Assembly (NCBI GenBank): GCA_963793415.1
Contig: CAWCAC010000002.1
Coordinates: 1,736,001-1,800,000, forward strand
DNA: 64,000 nt
Direction of reading: 5' to 3'
DNA from: CAXMST01 sp963793415
GTDB taxonomy: Bacteria > Actinomycetota > Thermoleophilia > Solirubrobacterales > 70-9
Shown one piece after another: positions 42,853 through 51,254 of this stretch. A program made the translations under genes and the position numbers. The notes under the pieces were generated by a model. That model worked only from the letters and a program-made list of their open reading frames with translations, made no database searches and was not told the DNA's origin. Numbering within the stretch: the stretch's first letter is position 1; each line of letters starts with the position of its first letter.

Positions 42853-43761
42853 CTACTCGGACGCTTCCCCGGCGAGCCGCCGGGCGATCTCGCCGGCGCC
42901 GTCGCAGAGGTGGTCGAGCTCGACGGCGTTGTCGTGGTGGCCCTTGCGGTTGACGCAGAGGCTGCCGGCCGAGAGTTCGAAGGCGAGGCCGTCCGGCGCC
43001 GCCTCGCTGAGCCAGACGATGAACTTTGGCGAGAACAGGCGCTTGAGCCAGACCTCGTCGTCGTTCGGCCCGTAGAAGATCTCGTAGCGCTTGTCGAGAT
43101 CGGTGCTCTCGAGCTCGAGCCGCTTCATCGTCCGGAACTTGTCCTCGGCCGAGTCCATCCAGCGGAAGCCTGAGCGCCGCTGGCAGTAGATGTCGCTGAC
43201 GTGATGGGCGACGGCCGGAAGGTCGTGGAGGACGACCGAGAAGCGGTAGTACTCGACGTCCTCGTTTCCGTCGCTGTCGCGGCTGCGCTCCTCGTAGGTG
43301 TAGAGGGCCAGCGCACCCGGCAGGCCGCTCGGAAGCGTCCCGTTCATGATCTGCTCGGCGTAGTGGCGGTCGCCCTTGCGGAGCAGGGGAGTGGTGGGTG
43401 GCAGCTGGCCCTTGCCCTGGCGGTTGAGGCCGCGGGCGGTCGCGTAGGCGTCGAAGAAGTCCTCCTTGGCGCGCCCGGAGGCGATCAGGAAGAGGACGAG
43501 GAAGAGGATCGCGATCACCGCTGCCGCGGCACCGGCGCCGATCGCGGCGCCGACCTGGGTCGTGGTGACGACGAAGGCGACGATCGCCAGCGTGCCGCCG
43601 ATGCTGAGCGCCCAGGGGTTGCGGCTCAGCTGTGCGAAGTGCTTGCCGCGTGTGTCGTCGGTGTCCTGTGGGATCGCGGGGTCGGGAGCGAGCGGGTCGG
43701 CGGTCCGCTCGATTCCCTCCGGCTCGGCCCCGGGCGGGGCGCTGCTCTGCTCCTCGGCCAT
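42853..43761 (-). CDS. membrane protein of unknown family (paralog B)
   Basis: A 302-residue protein: acidic/Pro-rich N-terminus (1-45), two membrane helices (about 58-100; ALSIGGTLAIVAFVVTTTQ and AVIAILFLVLFLIASG), then a soluble domain (about 130-300) with NGTLPSGLPGALALYTYEERS, LFSPKFIVWLSEAAPDGLAFELSAGSLCV and DHLCDGAGEIARRLAGEA. This domain resembles the N-terminal half of the protein at 8902-10188, where the helices instead follow the domain. I do not know the family. The upstream gap to mraZ contains a long dyad and the mraZ promoter region. Confidence 0.7.
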   Translation of the reverse strand: MAEEQSSAPPGAEPEGIERTADPLAPDPAIPQDTDDTRGKHFAQLSRNPWALSIGGTLAIVAFVVTTTQVGAAIGAGAAAAVIAILFLVLFLIASGRAKEDFFDAYATARGLNRQGKGQLPPTTPLLRKGDRHYAEQIMNGTLPSGLPGALALYTYEERSRDSDGNEDVEYYRFSVVLHDLPAVAHHVSDIYCQRRSGFRWMDSAEDKFRTMKRLELESTDLDKRYEIFYGPNDDEVWLKRLFSPKFIVWLSEAAPDGLAFELSAGSLCVNRKGHHDNAVELDHLCDGAGEIARRLAGEASE

Positions 43762-44021
43762 CGCGGGCAATCTACAGGCGGCTCCGAACGGCGTCCGCGA
43801 ACGCCCCACGATCACCCACCCGCGGCCGTCGCAAACCCGACGACGGCGGCCTGCGTGCTCCTGCGGGTGCAACCGGGGTTGCATCCGCGGCGGATCCGGG
43901 GCGGGGGATGGGCGGGCGCCCCACGGCGCTCAACCCCTTTGTTCAAGCCATGTCGGCGCCAAGGAGCCGCCTCTAGCACCCGGAGCTGACGTCCTCAGGT
44001 GTGAGCGACTTTCAAGTTTGT

Positions 44022-44043
44022 GTGGCGAAGTGGCGAAAAGTGG
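44022..44043 (+). promoter_or_regulatory. MraZ operator (three GTGG repeats)
   Basis: GTGG occurs at 44022, 44030 and 44040 in GTGGCGAA-GTGGCGAAAA-GTGGGG. MraZ in several bacteria binds a tandem series of TGGG/GTGG-like boxes before its own gene and represses the division cluster. Spacing here (8 and 10 bp) is close to one DNA turn. The boxes sit directly before the -10 hexamer. Confidence 0.7.
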
Positions 44044-44045
44044 GG

Positions 44046-44051
44046 TACTGT
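44046..44051 (+). promoter_or_regulatory. candidate -10 box of the dcw cluster promoter
   Basis: TACTGT follows the last GTGG box immediately, so MraZ bound to the boxes would cover the -35 region. No consensus -35 is evident. Confidence 0.5.
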
Positions 44052-44172
44052 GTCGCATCAGTTGTGATCAACAGGGCCGGGGTGTGGAGATTCCTCCCAT
44101 CTCCTCACCTCGGCCCCTTTTCTTCTCCGCACCCAGCCCAGCTTCGCCAGACCCACACCAGAGACCTTCCAG

Positions 44173-44637
44173 ATGGCGTTCCGCGGACAACATGAACACA
44201 GCCTCGACGCAAAGGACCGGATCACCGTTCCGGCCGGATACCGCGCCGACCTCGCCGACGGGGTCGTGGTGATGGAGGGCGTCGAGAGTTGCGTCGAGGT
44301 CTGGCCCGAGTCCGCCGCCGAGGCGATGGAGGCGATCTGGATCAACCCCTTGAGCCCGATGGGGGCCGACGGCCGCCGCATCCGCCGTCGCGTCTTCGGT
44401 ACCTCCGAGCAGGTCGAGCTCGACAGCGCCGGCCGCATCCGCCTTCCCAAGCACCTGATCAAGCACGCGGGCCTCGACGGCTCTTCGTTGATCGTCGGCG
44501 TCGGCGATCACCTCGAGATCTGGAACGGCAGCGCCTGGGGTGAGGAGAGCGCCGAGTTCGAGGCCCAGGCTGCCGAGCTGACCGAGCGCCTCGCGGCGCA
44601 GGGACCAGGCCCGTCGGAGGCGGGCGCCGGGGCCTAG
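44173..44637 (+). CDS. mraZ: transcriptional regulator/cell division protein MraZ
   Basis: A 154-residue protein with two tandem MraZ/AbrB-like swapped-hairpin domains: FRGQHEHSLDAKDRITVPAGYR (first DAKxRIxxP motif) and EQVELDSAGRIRLPKHLIKHAG (second D-x-x-GRIxLP motif). It binds the GTGG repeats upstream of its gene and modulates the division and cell-wall cluster; it stands first in the cluster as in most bacteria. The C-terminal 20 residues are an extra Ala/Glu tail. The ATG lacks a strong ribosome site. Confidence 0.94.
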   Translation: MAFRGQHEHSLDAKDRITVPAGYRADLADGVVVMEGVESCVEVWPESAAEAMEAIWINPLSPMGADGRRIRRRVFGTSEQVELDSAGRIRLPKHLIKHAGLDGSSLIVGVGDHLEIWNGSAWGEESAEFEAQAAELTERLAAQGPGPSEAGAGA

Positions 44638-44681
44638 GGGCCGCGCGCGGTATCCCGATGGCGTCGGCCACACTGACTTAC

Positions 44682-45623
44682 ATGCCCACCGAGCACGTAC
44701 CGGTCCTCGCGGGTGAGCTGATCGGGCTGACCGAGCCGGCTCCCGGCGACGTCGTCGTCGACTGCACCTTCGGCGCCGGCGGCCACGCCCGCCTGATCGC
44801 CGAGCGGCTCGGCTCCGAGGGCACCCTGATCTGCATCGATCGCGATCCTGCGGCCGGGGCTCGCTACGAGGAGTTCGCGGCCGAGGCGGTCTGCGAGACG
44901 CGCTTCATCTCCGCCCGCTTCGACGAGGCGCTGACCGAGCTCGCTGACGAGGGCGTCCGCGCCGACATCGTCTACTTCGACCTCGGCGTCTCCTCGATGC
45001 AGATCGACGCCTGGGAGCGCGGCTTCTCCTACTCTTTCGACGCGCCCCTGGACATGCGGATGGATCCGCGCGAGGACCTGTCGGCGCGCGAGATCGTCAA
45101 CGAGTGGCCCGAGAACCGGCTCGCGGAGATCATCAAGACCTACGGGGACGAGCGCCGCGCCCGCTCCGTCGCCCGCCAGATCGTCAACCGGCGACCGATC
45201 GAGCGCACCTCCGAGCTCGTCGACGCAGTCAAGGCCGGGCTGCCGCCGGCGGAACGGTTCGGCCGCGGCAACCCCGCGAAGCGCACCTTCCAGGCGATCC
45301 GGATCGCCGTCAACGCCGAGCTCGACGCGCTTGACGCCGCGCTCCCTGCTGCCTGGGAGCTGCTCGTGCCGGGCGGCCGTCTCGCGGCGATCAGCTTCCA
45401 CTCGCACGAGGACCGCAGGGTCAAGCGGTTCATCGTCGAGCTCGCTCGCGGCTGCGTCTGCCCGCCGGAGTTCCCGGTCTGCCGCTGCGGTCACGAGCCG
45501 GAGGGAGAGCCGCTGGCCCGAGGAGGCGTAACCCCCACGGGCGGCGAATTATCCGACAACCCCCGGGCATCCTCTGCGCGCTTGCGCGCCGTGGTCAAGC
45601 TCGATCGAGAAGGAGATCTCTGA
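44682..45623 (+). CDS. rsmH: 16S rRNA (cytosine(1402)-N(4))-methyltransferase
   Basis: A 313-residue methyltransferase (MraW). Family landmarks: HVPVLAGELIGL at the N-terminus, SAM loop VDCTFGAGGHARLI, FDLGVSSMQID, MRMDP, FGRGNPAKRTFQAIRIAVN, and the C-terminal SFHSHEDRRVKRF with a Cys-rich patch CVCPPEFPVCRCG. It methylates N4 of C1402 in 16S rRNA. ATG at 44682 gives the usual family N-terminus; ATG at 44658 would add eight residues. It is 44 bp after mraZ, and its stop overlaps the next ATG (TGATG). Confidence 0.94.
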   Translation: MPTEHVPVLAGELIGLTEPAPGDVVVDCTFGAGGHARLIAERLGSEGTLICIDRDPAAGARYEEFAAEAVCETRFISARFDEALTELADEGVRADIVYFDLGVSSMQIDAWERGFSYSFDAPLDMRMDPREDLSAREIVNEWPENRLAEIIKTYGDERRARSVARQIVNRRPIERTSELVDAVKAGLPPAERFGRGNPAKRTFQAIRIAVNAELDALDAALPAAWELLVPGGRLAAISFHSHEDRRVKRFIVELARGCVCPPEFPVCRCGHEPEGEPLARGGVTPTGGELSDNPRASSARLRAVVKLDREGDL

Positions 45624-46489
45624 TGGGAGCCCCAGCAGTAAGCGTTCGCGGTTCTGCCGCAGCGGCGCGGACGGCCGCGCCGAAGCGCCGCACCGCAGCC
45701 CGGCCGGCGACGGCTCGCAGCGCTCCCGCACGCCGGGTCTCGACGCCATCGAAGCGCACGGCCGCCTCGCGCGGCGCCGCCACCGCGCCCGCGCGCAAGC
45801 GCACCCGCACGACCGCGCCCCGGCGCCGCGCCCGCAACACGCCGGCCGGCGGCGTCGCGATGCTGCCGGTGCACGCAGTCGCCGGAACCGCCGGCGCCGT
45901 CGGCGGCATCGCCGATTCGCCGCTGCTCGTCTCGATGACCCGCGGCCGTGCCTGGATCGCCGTACTCGGCGTCTTGCTCGGCGGGATCGTCGCGATCAAC
46001 GTCTGGGGCCTGAGCCTGAGCGCATCGACCAGCGGCACCGCCGCCAAGATCGACGAGCTCGAGCAGTCGAACAGCGTGCTCGCCGCCCGGGCCGCCCGCC
46101 GCGGCTCGACCGAGAAGATTTCGGCGCTGGCGGCCAGCCAGGGGCTCGACACGGCAAACCCGAAGGCGATCCGCTACCTCGAGTACGGGTCATCCGACGC
46201 CGCCGACGCTGCCAAGCGGTTGGCCGCGGGGGAGGTCTCGATCCTGACGGCGCTGCCGATCGCGCCCGAGTTTGCCGACCCGGCCGCGACCGCGCCGCTC
46301 GAGACGACCACCGTCCCAACAGACACCGCAGCGGCTCCGATCGCGACCGAGCCGATCGTCGAAGAGCCGATCATCGACCCGGCCGCGGTAGCGCCCGCGC
46401 CCGAGACGACAGACCCAGCCGCAGTCGCACCGGCCGACCCGACGACGACCGATCCCGTCAGCGGCGATCTCGGGGGAGTGGCTCCCTAG
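45623..46489 (+). CDS. FtsL-like septum protein with long basic and Pro-rich tails
   Basis: A 288-residue protein in the ftsL position between rsmH and ftsI. Residues 1-75 are Arg/Lys/Ala/Pro-rich (histone-tail-like), one membrane helix spans about 110-130 (WIAVLGVLLGGIVAINVWG), and a short coiled-coil (AAKIDELEQSNSVLAARAARR, about 140-160) follows, which is the FtsL layout. The last 75 residues are low-complexity Pro/Ala/Thr/Glu/Asp. FtsL sequences diverge so widely that position and topology are the main evidence. It would join FtsB and FtsQ to activate FtsW-FtsI at the septum. Confidence 0.72.
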   Translation: MGAPAVSVRGSAAAARTAAPKRRTAARPATARSAPARRVSTPSKRTAASRGAATAPARKRTRTTAPRRRARNTPAGGVAMLPVHAVAGTAGAVGGIADSPLLVSMTRGRAWIAVLGVLLGGIVAINVWGLSLSASTSGTAAKIDELEQSNSVLAARAARRGSTEKISALAASQGLDTANPKAIRYLEYGSSDAADAAKRLAAGEVSILTALPIAPEFADPAATAPLETTTVPTDTAAAPIATEPIVEEPIIDPAAVAPAPETTDPAAVAPADPTTTDPVSGDLGGVAP

Positions 46490-46534
46490 AACCGTGAATC
46501 GACGGGCCCGAGAGATGGATGCGAGGTTCGCAGC

Positions 46535-48196
46535 GTGAAGCTGATCGAGCGGCGCGTCGGGCTCCTCTTCGCCTTCTTCGCGATCGCGTTCGTCGGCGTC
46601 TTTTTGCGCGCAGCCTGGTTGCAGACCGTCAAGGGCGGCGAGTTCAGCGCCGACGCGCGCAGCCAGCAGGTCGCGACCGTCGAGGTCCCCGGCACTCGCG
46701 GCAGCATCCTCGACCGCCGCGGCAAGGAGCTGGCGGTCTCCGAGGACGCGGCGACGATCTTCGTGACCCCGTACCAGGTCGAGAACCCCGAGAAGGCGGC
46801 CGAGAAGATCGGCGAGGCGCTCGACGAGAGCCCGGAGAAGCTCCTCGACGTCTTCAACTCCGAGAACGGGTTCGAGTACGTCGCTCGCAAGGTCGACCTC
46901 GTCACCGCTGACAAGATCGAGAAGATGGAGATCGCCGGGATCGGGATCCTGCCGGACTCGCGCCGCGTCTACCCGCAGGGTGAGATCGGGGCCCGACTGA
47001 TCGGCGCTGTCGGCACCGACGGCCAGGGACTGTTCGGGATCGAGGCCTCCCAGGACGAGACGCTGCATGGCGACGACGGCGAGCTAGCCGTCACCCGCGA
47101 CGCGCTCGGCGACGAGATCGGCCGCGACACGATCGACGAAGCGACCACCGGCGGCACAGTCCAGCTGACGATCGACGGCAAGATCCAGCAGGAGACCGAG
47201 AACGTGATGGCCGAGCTCGGCGAGACCTACCAGCCCGAGGGCGCCACGGCGATCGTGATGAACCCGCAGACCGGCGACATTCTCTCGATGGCAAGCTGGC
47301 CCCCGGTCGACCCGACCGATCTCGAGGACACCGATCCCGACCTGCTCTCGAACATGGCGACCTCGTTCACCTACGAGCCCGGCTCGACCTTCAAGGCCTT
47401 CACGGTTGCCGGCGCCGAGGAGGACGGCCTCGTCAAGCCGACCACGAGCTTCGACCTGCCGCCGACGATCACGGTCGCCGACCGCACGATCGAGGAGTCG
47501 CACCCGCGCGGCTACGCGACGATGAGCGTCGCCGACATCCTCAAGGTCTCGTCGAACGTGGGCGCGGTCACGATCGGTCTCGAGCTCAACAAGGGCCAGT
47601 ACGGCGGGCGCTTCGACGAGTGGGTCCGGAAGTTCGGCTTCGCCGAGCCGACCGGGATCGACTTCCCGGGTGAGGAGCAGGGCATCGTCCCGGCTCCGAA
47701 GGACTACTCGGGCTCGACGATGGGCAACCTGCCGATCGGCCAGGGCCTCTCGGTGACGCCGCTGCAGATGATGGCCGGCTACGCCGCGATCGCGAACGGC
47801 GGCACCCTGCGGACGCCGCGCCTGATCGAGTCGGTCAACGGCGAGGAGGTCCCCGAGGACCCGGGCGAGCAGATCATCAGTGAGAAGACGTCGAAGGACC
47901 TGCGCGAGATGCTCGAGGGCGTCGTCGAGGCCGACGGCACCGCCCCGATCGAGGTTCCCGGCTACGTGCTCGCCGGCAAGACCGGAACCGCCCAGAAGGT
48001 CGTCGACGGCACCTACTCTGAGACCCAGTACGTCGCCTCGTTCGTCGGCTTCGCGCCGGCCGAGAACCCCGAGCTGCTGGCCACGGTCGTCGTCGACAGC
48101 CCGCAGGGCGACTACTACGGCGGCAGCGTTGCGGCCCCGGCCTTCGCCGAGATCGCCAGCTTCGCGCTCCCGTATCTCGGCATCCCGCCCGACTGA
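46535..48196 (+). CDS. ftsI: peptidoglycan transpeptidase FtsI (class B PBP)
   Basis: A 553-residue penicillin-binding protein. One N-terminal membrane helix (VGLLFAFFAIAFVGVFLRAAW), the non-catalytic pedestal domain beginning TRGSILDRRGKELAVS, and the transpeptidase domain with the three active-site motifs: STFK (within EPGSTFKAF), SSN (KVSSNVGAV) and KTG (LAGKTGTAQ). No PASTA domain. It cross-links septal peptidoglycan with FtsW. GTG at 46535 is the start; the upstream gap of 45 bp carries no clear terminator, so it is likely cotranscribed with mraZ-rsmH-ftsL. Confidence 0.94.
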   Translation: MKLIERRVGLLFAFFAIAFVGVFLRAAWLQTVKGGEFSADARSQQVATVEVPGTRGSILDRRGKELAVSEDAATIFVTPYQVENPEKAAEKIGEALDESPEKLLDVFNSENGFEYVARKVDLVTADKIEKMEIAGIGILPDSRRVYPQGEIGARLIGAVGTDGQGLFGIEASQDETLHGDDGELAVTRDALGDEIGRDTIDEATTGGTVQLTIDGKIQQETENVMAELGETYQPEGATAIVMNPQTGDILSMASWPPVDPTDLEDTDPDLLSNMATSFTYEPGSTFKAFTVAGAEEDGLVKPTTSFDLPPTITVADRTIEESHPRGYATMSVADILKVSSNVGAVTIGLELNKGQYGGRFDEWVRKFGFAEPTGIDFPGEEQGIVPAPKDYSGSTMGNLPIGQGLSVTPLQMMAGYAAIANGGTLRTPRLIESVNGEEVPEDPGEQIISEKTSKDLREMLEGVVEADGTAPIEVPGYVLAGKTGTAQKVVDGTYSETQYVASFVGFAPAENPELLATVVVDSPQGDYYGGSVAAPAFAEIASFALPYLGIPPD

Positions 48197-48214
48197 TTAT
48201 CCAGGGCGCGAGGC

Positions 48215-48300
48215 CGGGCCGTCGCTGATCAAGGACGCACAAGGCGAAGCGTGCGCCAGCACGTGAGCCGCGGAGGACGCCGAGCAGCGGCGTCCCGGTC
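48215..48300 (-). repeat. dispersed intergenic repeat, copy C
   Basis: Read on the minus strand it carries GGCGTCCTCCGCGGCTCACGTG, then a GCGCACGCTTCGCC block and GCGTCCTTG, the same order as copies at 52288 and 61590. It fills most of the 143-bp gap between ftsI and murE. Confidence 0.6.
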
Positions 48301-48325
48301 CGCGCCCCACCGCCTGATGCGCTCA

Positions 48326-48331
48326 TAGAAT
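48326..48331 (+). promoter_or_regulatory. candidate -10 box of a leaderless promoter (murE)
   Basis: TAGAAT lies 8 nt before the murE ATG at 48340, with no Shine-Dalgarno between. It would make murE the head of a second dcw transcript. Confidence 0.55.
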
Positions 48332-48339
48332 CGTCGGCG

Positions 48340-49830
48340 ATGAAGCTTGCCGACCTCTGCGAGGGGGCTTCCGCGTGCACGATCGAAGGCGATGCGGAGA
48401 CCGAGATCAGCGATCTCGTCTTCGACAGCCGCAAGGTCGGCCCCGGGTCCCTGTTCTTCTGCGTCACCGGGATGACCGCAGACGGACACGATTTCGCCGC
48501 CGGCGCCGTCGCGGCCGGAGCGTCCGCTCTCGTCGTCGAGCGCCCGCTCGGTCTCGGGGTCCCCGAGGTGAGGGTCGAGGATGCGCGTGCCGCGATGGCG
48601 CCGCTCGCCGCCCGCTTCTTCGGCGATCCGACGGCGACGCTGGCGCTCGGCGCCGTGACCGGCACCAACGGGAAGACGACCACCGCCTTCCTGACGCGCT
48701 CGATCCTCGAGGCCGACGGAGTCTCCTGCGGTCTGCTCGGCACGATCAAGCAGGTGATCGGGGGCGTCGAGACGGATGCCGTGAGGACGACCCCGGAGGC
48801 AATCGACCTGCAACGGACGTTCGCCGAGATGCTCGCCGCCGGCGATCTAGCCGTCGCGACGGAGATCTCCTCGCATGCGCTCGTCCTCGGCCGCGCCGAC
48901 CACGTCCACGTCGCCGCGGCCGCGTTCACGAACCTGACCCAGGATCACCTCGACTTCCACGCCGACATGGAGGACTACTACGCGGCCAAGCGCCTGCTGT
49001 TCACGGGCGACGGCGACCGCCGCGAGCCGCCGCGGGTCTCGGCGATCAACGTCGATGACGAGTACGGCAGGCGCCTGCTCGAGGAACTGCGGGCCGGGGG
49101 CGTCGGCACGGAGTTCGTCAGCTTCTCGGCCGCCGGTGCGGAGGCCGACCTCAGTGCCCGCGAGGTCGAGTTCGACGCGTCCGGGGCGCGCTTCGTTCTC
49201 GACGCCGAGGGGGCCTCGGTCCCGGTCGAGCTCGGTCTTCCCGGCCACTTCAACGTCGAGAACGCGCTCGCGGCCCTCTCGCTCGCCCGTGGGCTCGGCG
49301 TGCCGCTCGAGCGCGCGGTCGCCGGGCTCCGCGACGCGGACCCGGTCCCCGGCCGGATGGAGCCGATCGCCGAGGGCCAGGACTTCGCGGTGATCGTCGA
49401 CTACGCACACACGCCGGATTCGCTCGTCAACGTGCTCGCCGCCGCCCGCATGCTGACCGGCGGTCGCCTGATCAGCGTGCTCGGCTGCGGCGGTGACCGC
49501 GACCGTGCCAAGCGCCCGCTGATGGGCCGCGCCGGTGCCGATGCCTCCGACATCTGCGTCGTCACCTCGGACAACCCGCGCTCGGAGGACCCCGAGGCGA
49601 TCCTCGCCGACGTGCTCGAGGGAATCGAGGATCGCTCGAATGTGATCGTCGAGGTCGACCGGCGCAAGGCGATCGGGACGGCGCTCCGCGAGGCGCGGCC
49701 GCACGACCTGGTCGTGATCGCCGGCAAGGGTCACGAGCAGGGTCAGGAGTTCGAGGGCGGGCGCAAGATCCCCTTCGACGACCGCGACGTCGCCCGCGAG
49801 GAACTGCGGGCGCTGGGGGCGGCGGCATGA
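48340..49830 (+). CDS. murE: UDP-N-acetylmuramoyl-L-alanyl-D-glutamate--2,6-diaminopimelate ligase
   Basis: A 496-residue Mur ligase. ATP loop GAVTGTNGKTTTAFLTRS (about 105-122), middle-domain FTNLTQDHLDFHADMEDYYAAK, and VIVDYAHTPDSLVNVL; the C-terminal domain contains TSDNPRSEDPEAIL, the DNPR motif that selects meso-diaminopimelate over lysine. The cell wall should therefore be of the DAP type. Adds the third amino acid to the muropeptide in the cytosol. Its stop overlaps the murF ATG. Confidence 0.96.
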   Translation: MKLADLCEGASACTIEGDAETEISDLVFDSRKVGPGSLFFCVTGMTADGHDFAAGAVAAGASALVVERPLGLGVPEVRVEDARAAMAPLAARFFGDPTATLALGAVTGTNGKTTTAFLTRSILEADGVSCGLLGTIKQVIGGVETDAVRTTPEAIDLQRTFAEMLAAGDLAVATEISSHALVLGRADHVHVAAAAFTNLTQDHLDFHADMEDYYAAKRLLFTGDGDRREPPRVSAINVDDEYGRRLLEELRAGGVGTEFVSFSAAGAEADLSAREVEFDASGARFVLDAEGASVPVELGLPGHFNVENALAALSLARGLGVPLERAVAGLRDADPVPGRMEPIAEGQDFAVIVDYAHTPDSLVNVLAAARMLTGGRLISVLGCGGDRDRAKRPLMGRAGADASDICVVTSDNPRSEDPEAILADVLEGIEDRSNVIVEVDRRKAIGTALREARPHDLVVIAGKGHEQGQEFEGGRKIPFDDRDVAREELRALGAAA

Positions 49831-51254
49831 TCGACCTCCCGGCTGAGAGGCTCGCTGCCGAGAGCGGCGCCGAGATCGTCGTCCGCGGTAACGAGGAGTT
49901 CGCCGAGCGTGCCGTCGTCGACTCGCGCGAGGCGGGTCCGGGCGACCTCTTCTTCGGCCTCAGCGGCGAACGGACCGACGGTGGGCGTTTCGCCTCGGAT
50001 GCGATCTCGGCCGGCGCCTGGGGCGTCGTCGTCGAACCCGACCACGCGGCGGACCTCGGTCAGGGGACGCCCGGCGAGCGGGTCGGCGAGGGCCGCGCCT
50101 GGGTCTTCTCGAGTCCCGATCCTGAGGCCTGCCTGGGCCGGATGGCGACGGCCTGGCGGCGAAGAATCGACTGTCCGCTTGTCGGCATCACCGGCTCGAC
50201 CGGCAAGACCTCGGTCAAGGACATCACACGGGCGCTGCTGCCCCGCAACGTCCACGCCAGCCCGGAGAACTTCAACACCGAGATCGGGATGCCCTTGGCA
50301 CTGCTGGCGGCGCCGCGCGACACGGAGATCCTCGTGATGGAGATGGCGATGCGCGGCTCCGGGCAGATCACCCAGCTCTGCGAGATCGCCGAGCCCGACG
50401 TCGCCGCGATCACCAACGTCGGCCCGGTCCATCTCGAGCTGCTCGGCACGATCGAGGCGATTGCGGCCGCCAAGGCGGAGATCCTCGCCGGGCTCGGCTA
50501 CCGCCGCGGCGGCGACGCGGCCGGTGGGCGGGCGGTCGTGCCTGAAGATGCCGAGGCGCTGGAGCCGCACCTGCACGATGAGCTGATCACGTTCACGTTC
50601 GGGCCCGGCGGCGGCGTCTTCGCGGAGTCGGTCGAGCGGATCGAGGTCGACGGACAGCCAGGCATGCGGGCCAAGGTCGGGACGCCGCACGGCGAGGCCG
50701 AGTTCACGTTCGGCTTCTCCGAGGACCACAACCTCCGCAACGCGCTCTGCGCGATCGCGATCGGCGTTGCGCTCGACCTCGACCCGGCCGAGATGGCCGG
50801 TCGGGCTTCCGGGATCCGCTTCTCCCGACTGCGCGGCGAGCGGGTCGCGCTCGACGGAGGGATCCTGCTGCTCAACGACTGCTACAACGCGAACCCGATC
50901 TCGATGCGTGCGGCGATCGAGCACCTCGCCTCCGAGCCCGCGGCGGGGCGGCGCGTGGCGATCCTCGGCGGCATGGCGGAGCTCGGGCCGGACGCGCCCG
51001 CCTTCCACGAGGAAATCGGTGAGCTGGCGCGGGCCAAGGGGATCGCCCCGGTGATCGGCGTCGGCGACCTCGCCCGCGACTACGGGCCCGACGAGTGGGT
51101 CGCGAGCCCGGCCGAGGCGGCGCGACTGGCCGAGCGCGAGCTCGGCGAGGGCGATGTCGCCCTGATCAAGGGCTCGCGGTCGGTCGGCCTCGAGTTGGTC
51201 GCCGACAAGCTCCGCGCCGATCGCGGAGCCGACGGGGCCGGCGAGACGCCGTGA
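49827..51254 (+). CDS. murF: UDP-N-acetylmuramoyl-tripeptide--D-alanyl-D-alanine ligase
   Basis: A 475-residue Mur ligase: N-terminal VDSREAGPGDLFFGLSGERTDGGRF, ATP loop GITGSTGKTSVKDITRALL, then NFNTEIGMPLALL (binding of the UDP-MurNAc-tripeptide) and the C-terminal LLLNDCYNANPISMRAAIEHL with ILGGMAELG. It adds D-Ala-D-Ala to complete the pentapeptide precursor. ATG at 49827 overlaps the murE stop and its own stop overlaps the mraY GTG, placing the three in one translational unit. Confidence 0.95.
   Translation: MIDLPAERLAAESGAEIVVRGNEEFAERAVVDSREAGPGDLFFGLSGERTDGGRFASDAISAGAWGVVVEPDHAADLGQGTPGERVGEGRAWVFSSPDPEACLGRMATAWRRRIDCPLVGITGSTGKTSVKDITRALLPRNVHASPENFNTEIGMPLALLAAPRDTEILVMEMAMRGSGQITQLCEIAEPDVAAITNVGPVHLELLGTIEAIAAAKAEILAGLGYRRGGDAAGGRAVVPEDAEALEPHLHDELITFTFGPGGGVFAESVERIEVDGQPGMRAKVGTPHGEAEFTFGFSEDHNLRNALCAIAIGVALDLDPAEMAGRASGIRFSRLRGERVALDGGILLLNDCYNANPISMRAAIEHLASEPAAGRRVAILGGMAELGPDAPAFHEEIGELARAKGIAPVIGVGDLARDYGPDEWVASPAEAARLAERELGEGDVALIKGSRSVGLELVADKLRADRGADGAGETP

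Larger units (their letters stand above)
43762..44172. other. 411-bp intergenic region upstream of mraZ
   Basis: No gene is recognised. It contains a perfect dyad TGCAACC-GG-GGTTGCA (43868-43883), 107 bp before the paralog B start, and near its other end the GTGG repeats and -10 box of the mraZ promoter. About 120 nt of leader separate that box from mraZ, with no clear ribosome site next to its ATG. Confidence 0.6.
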
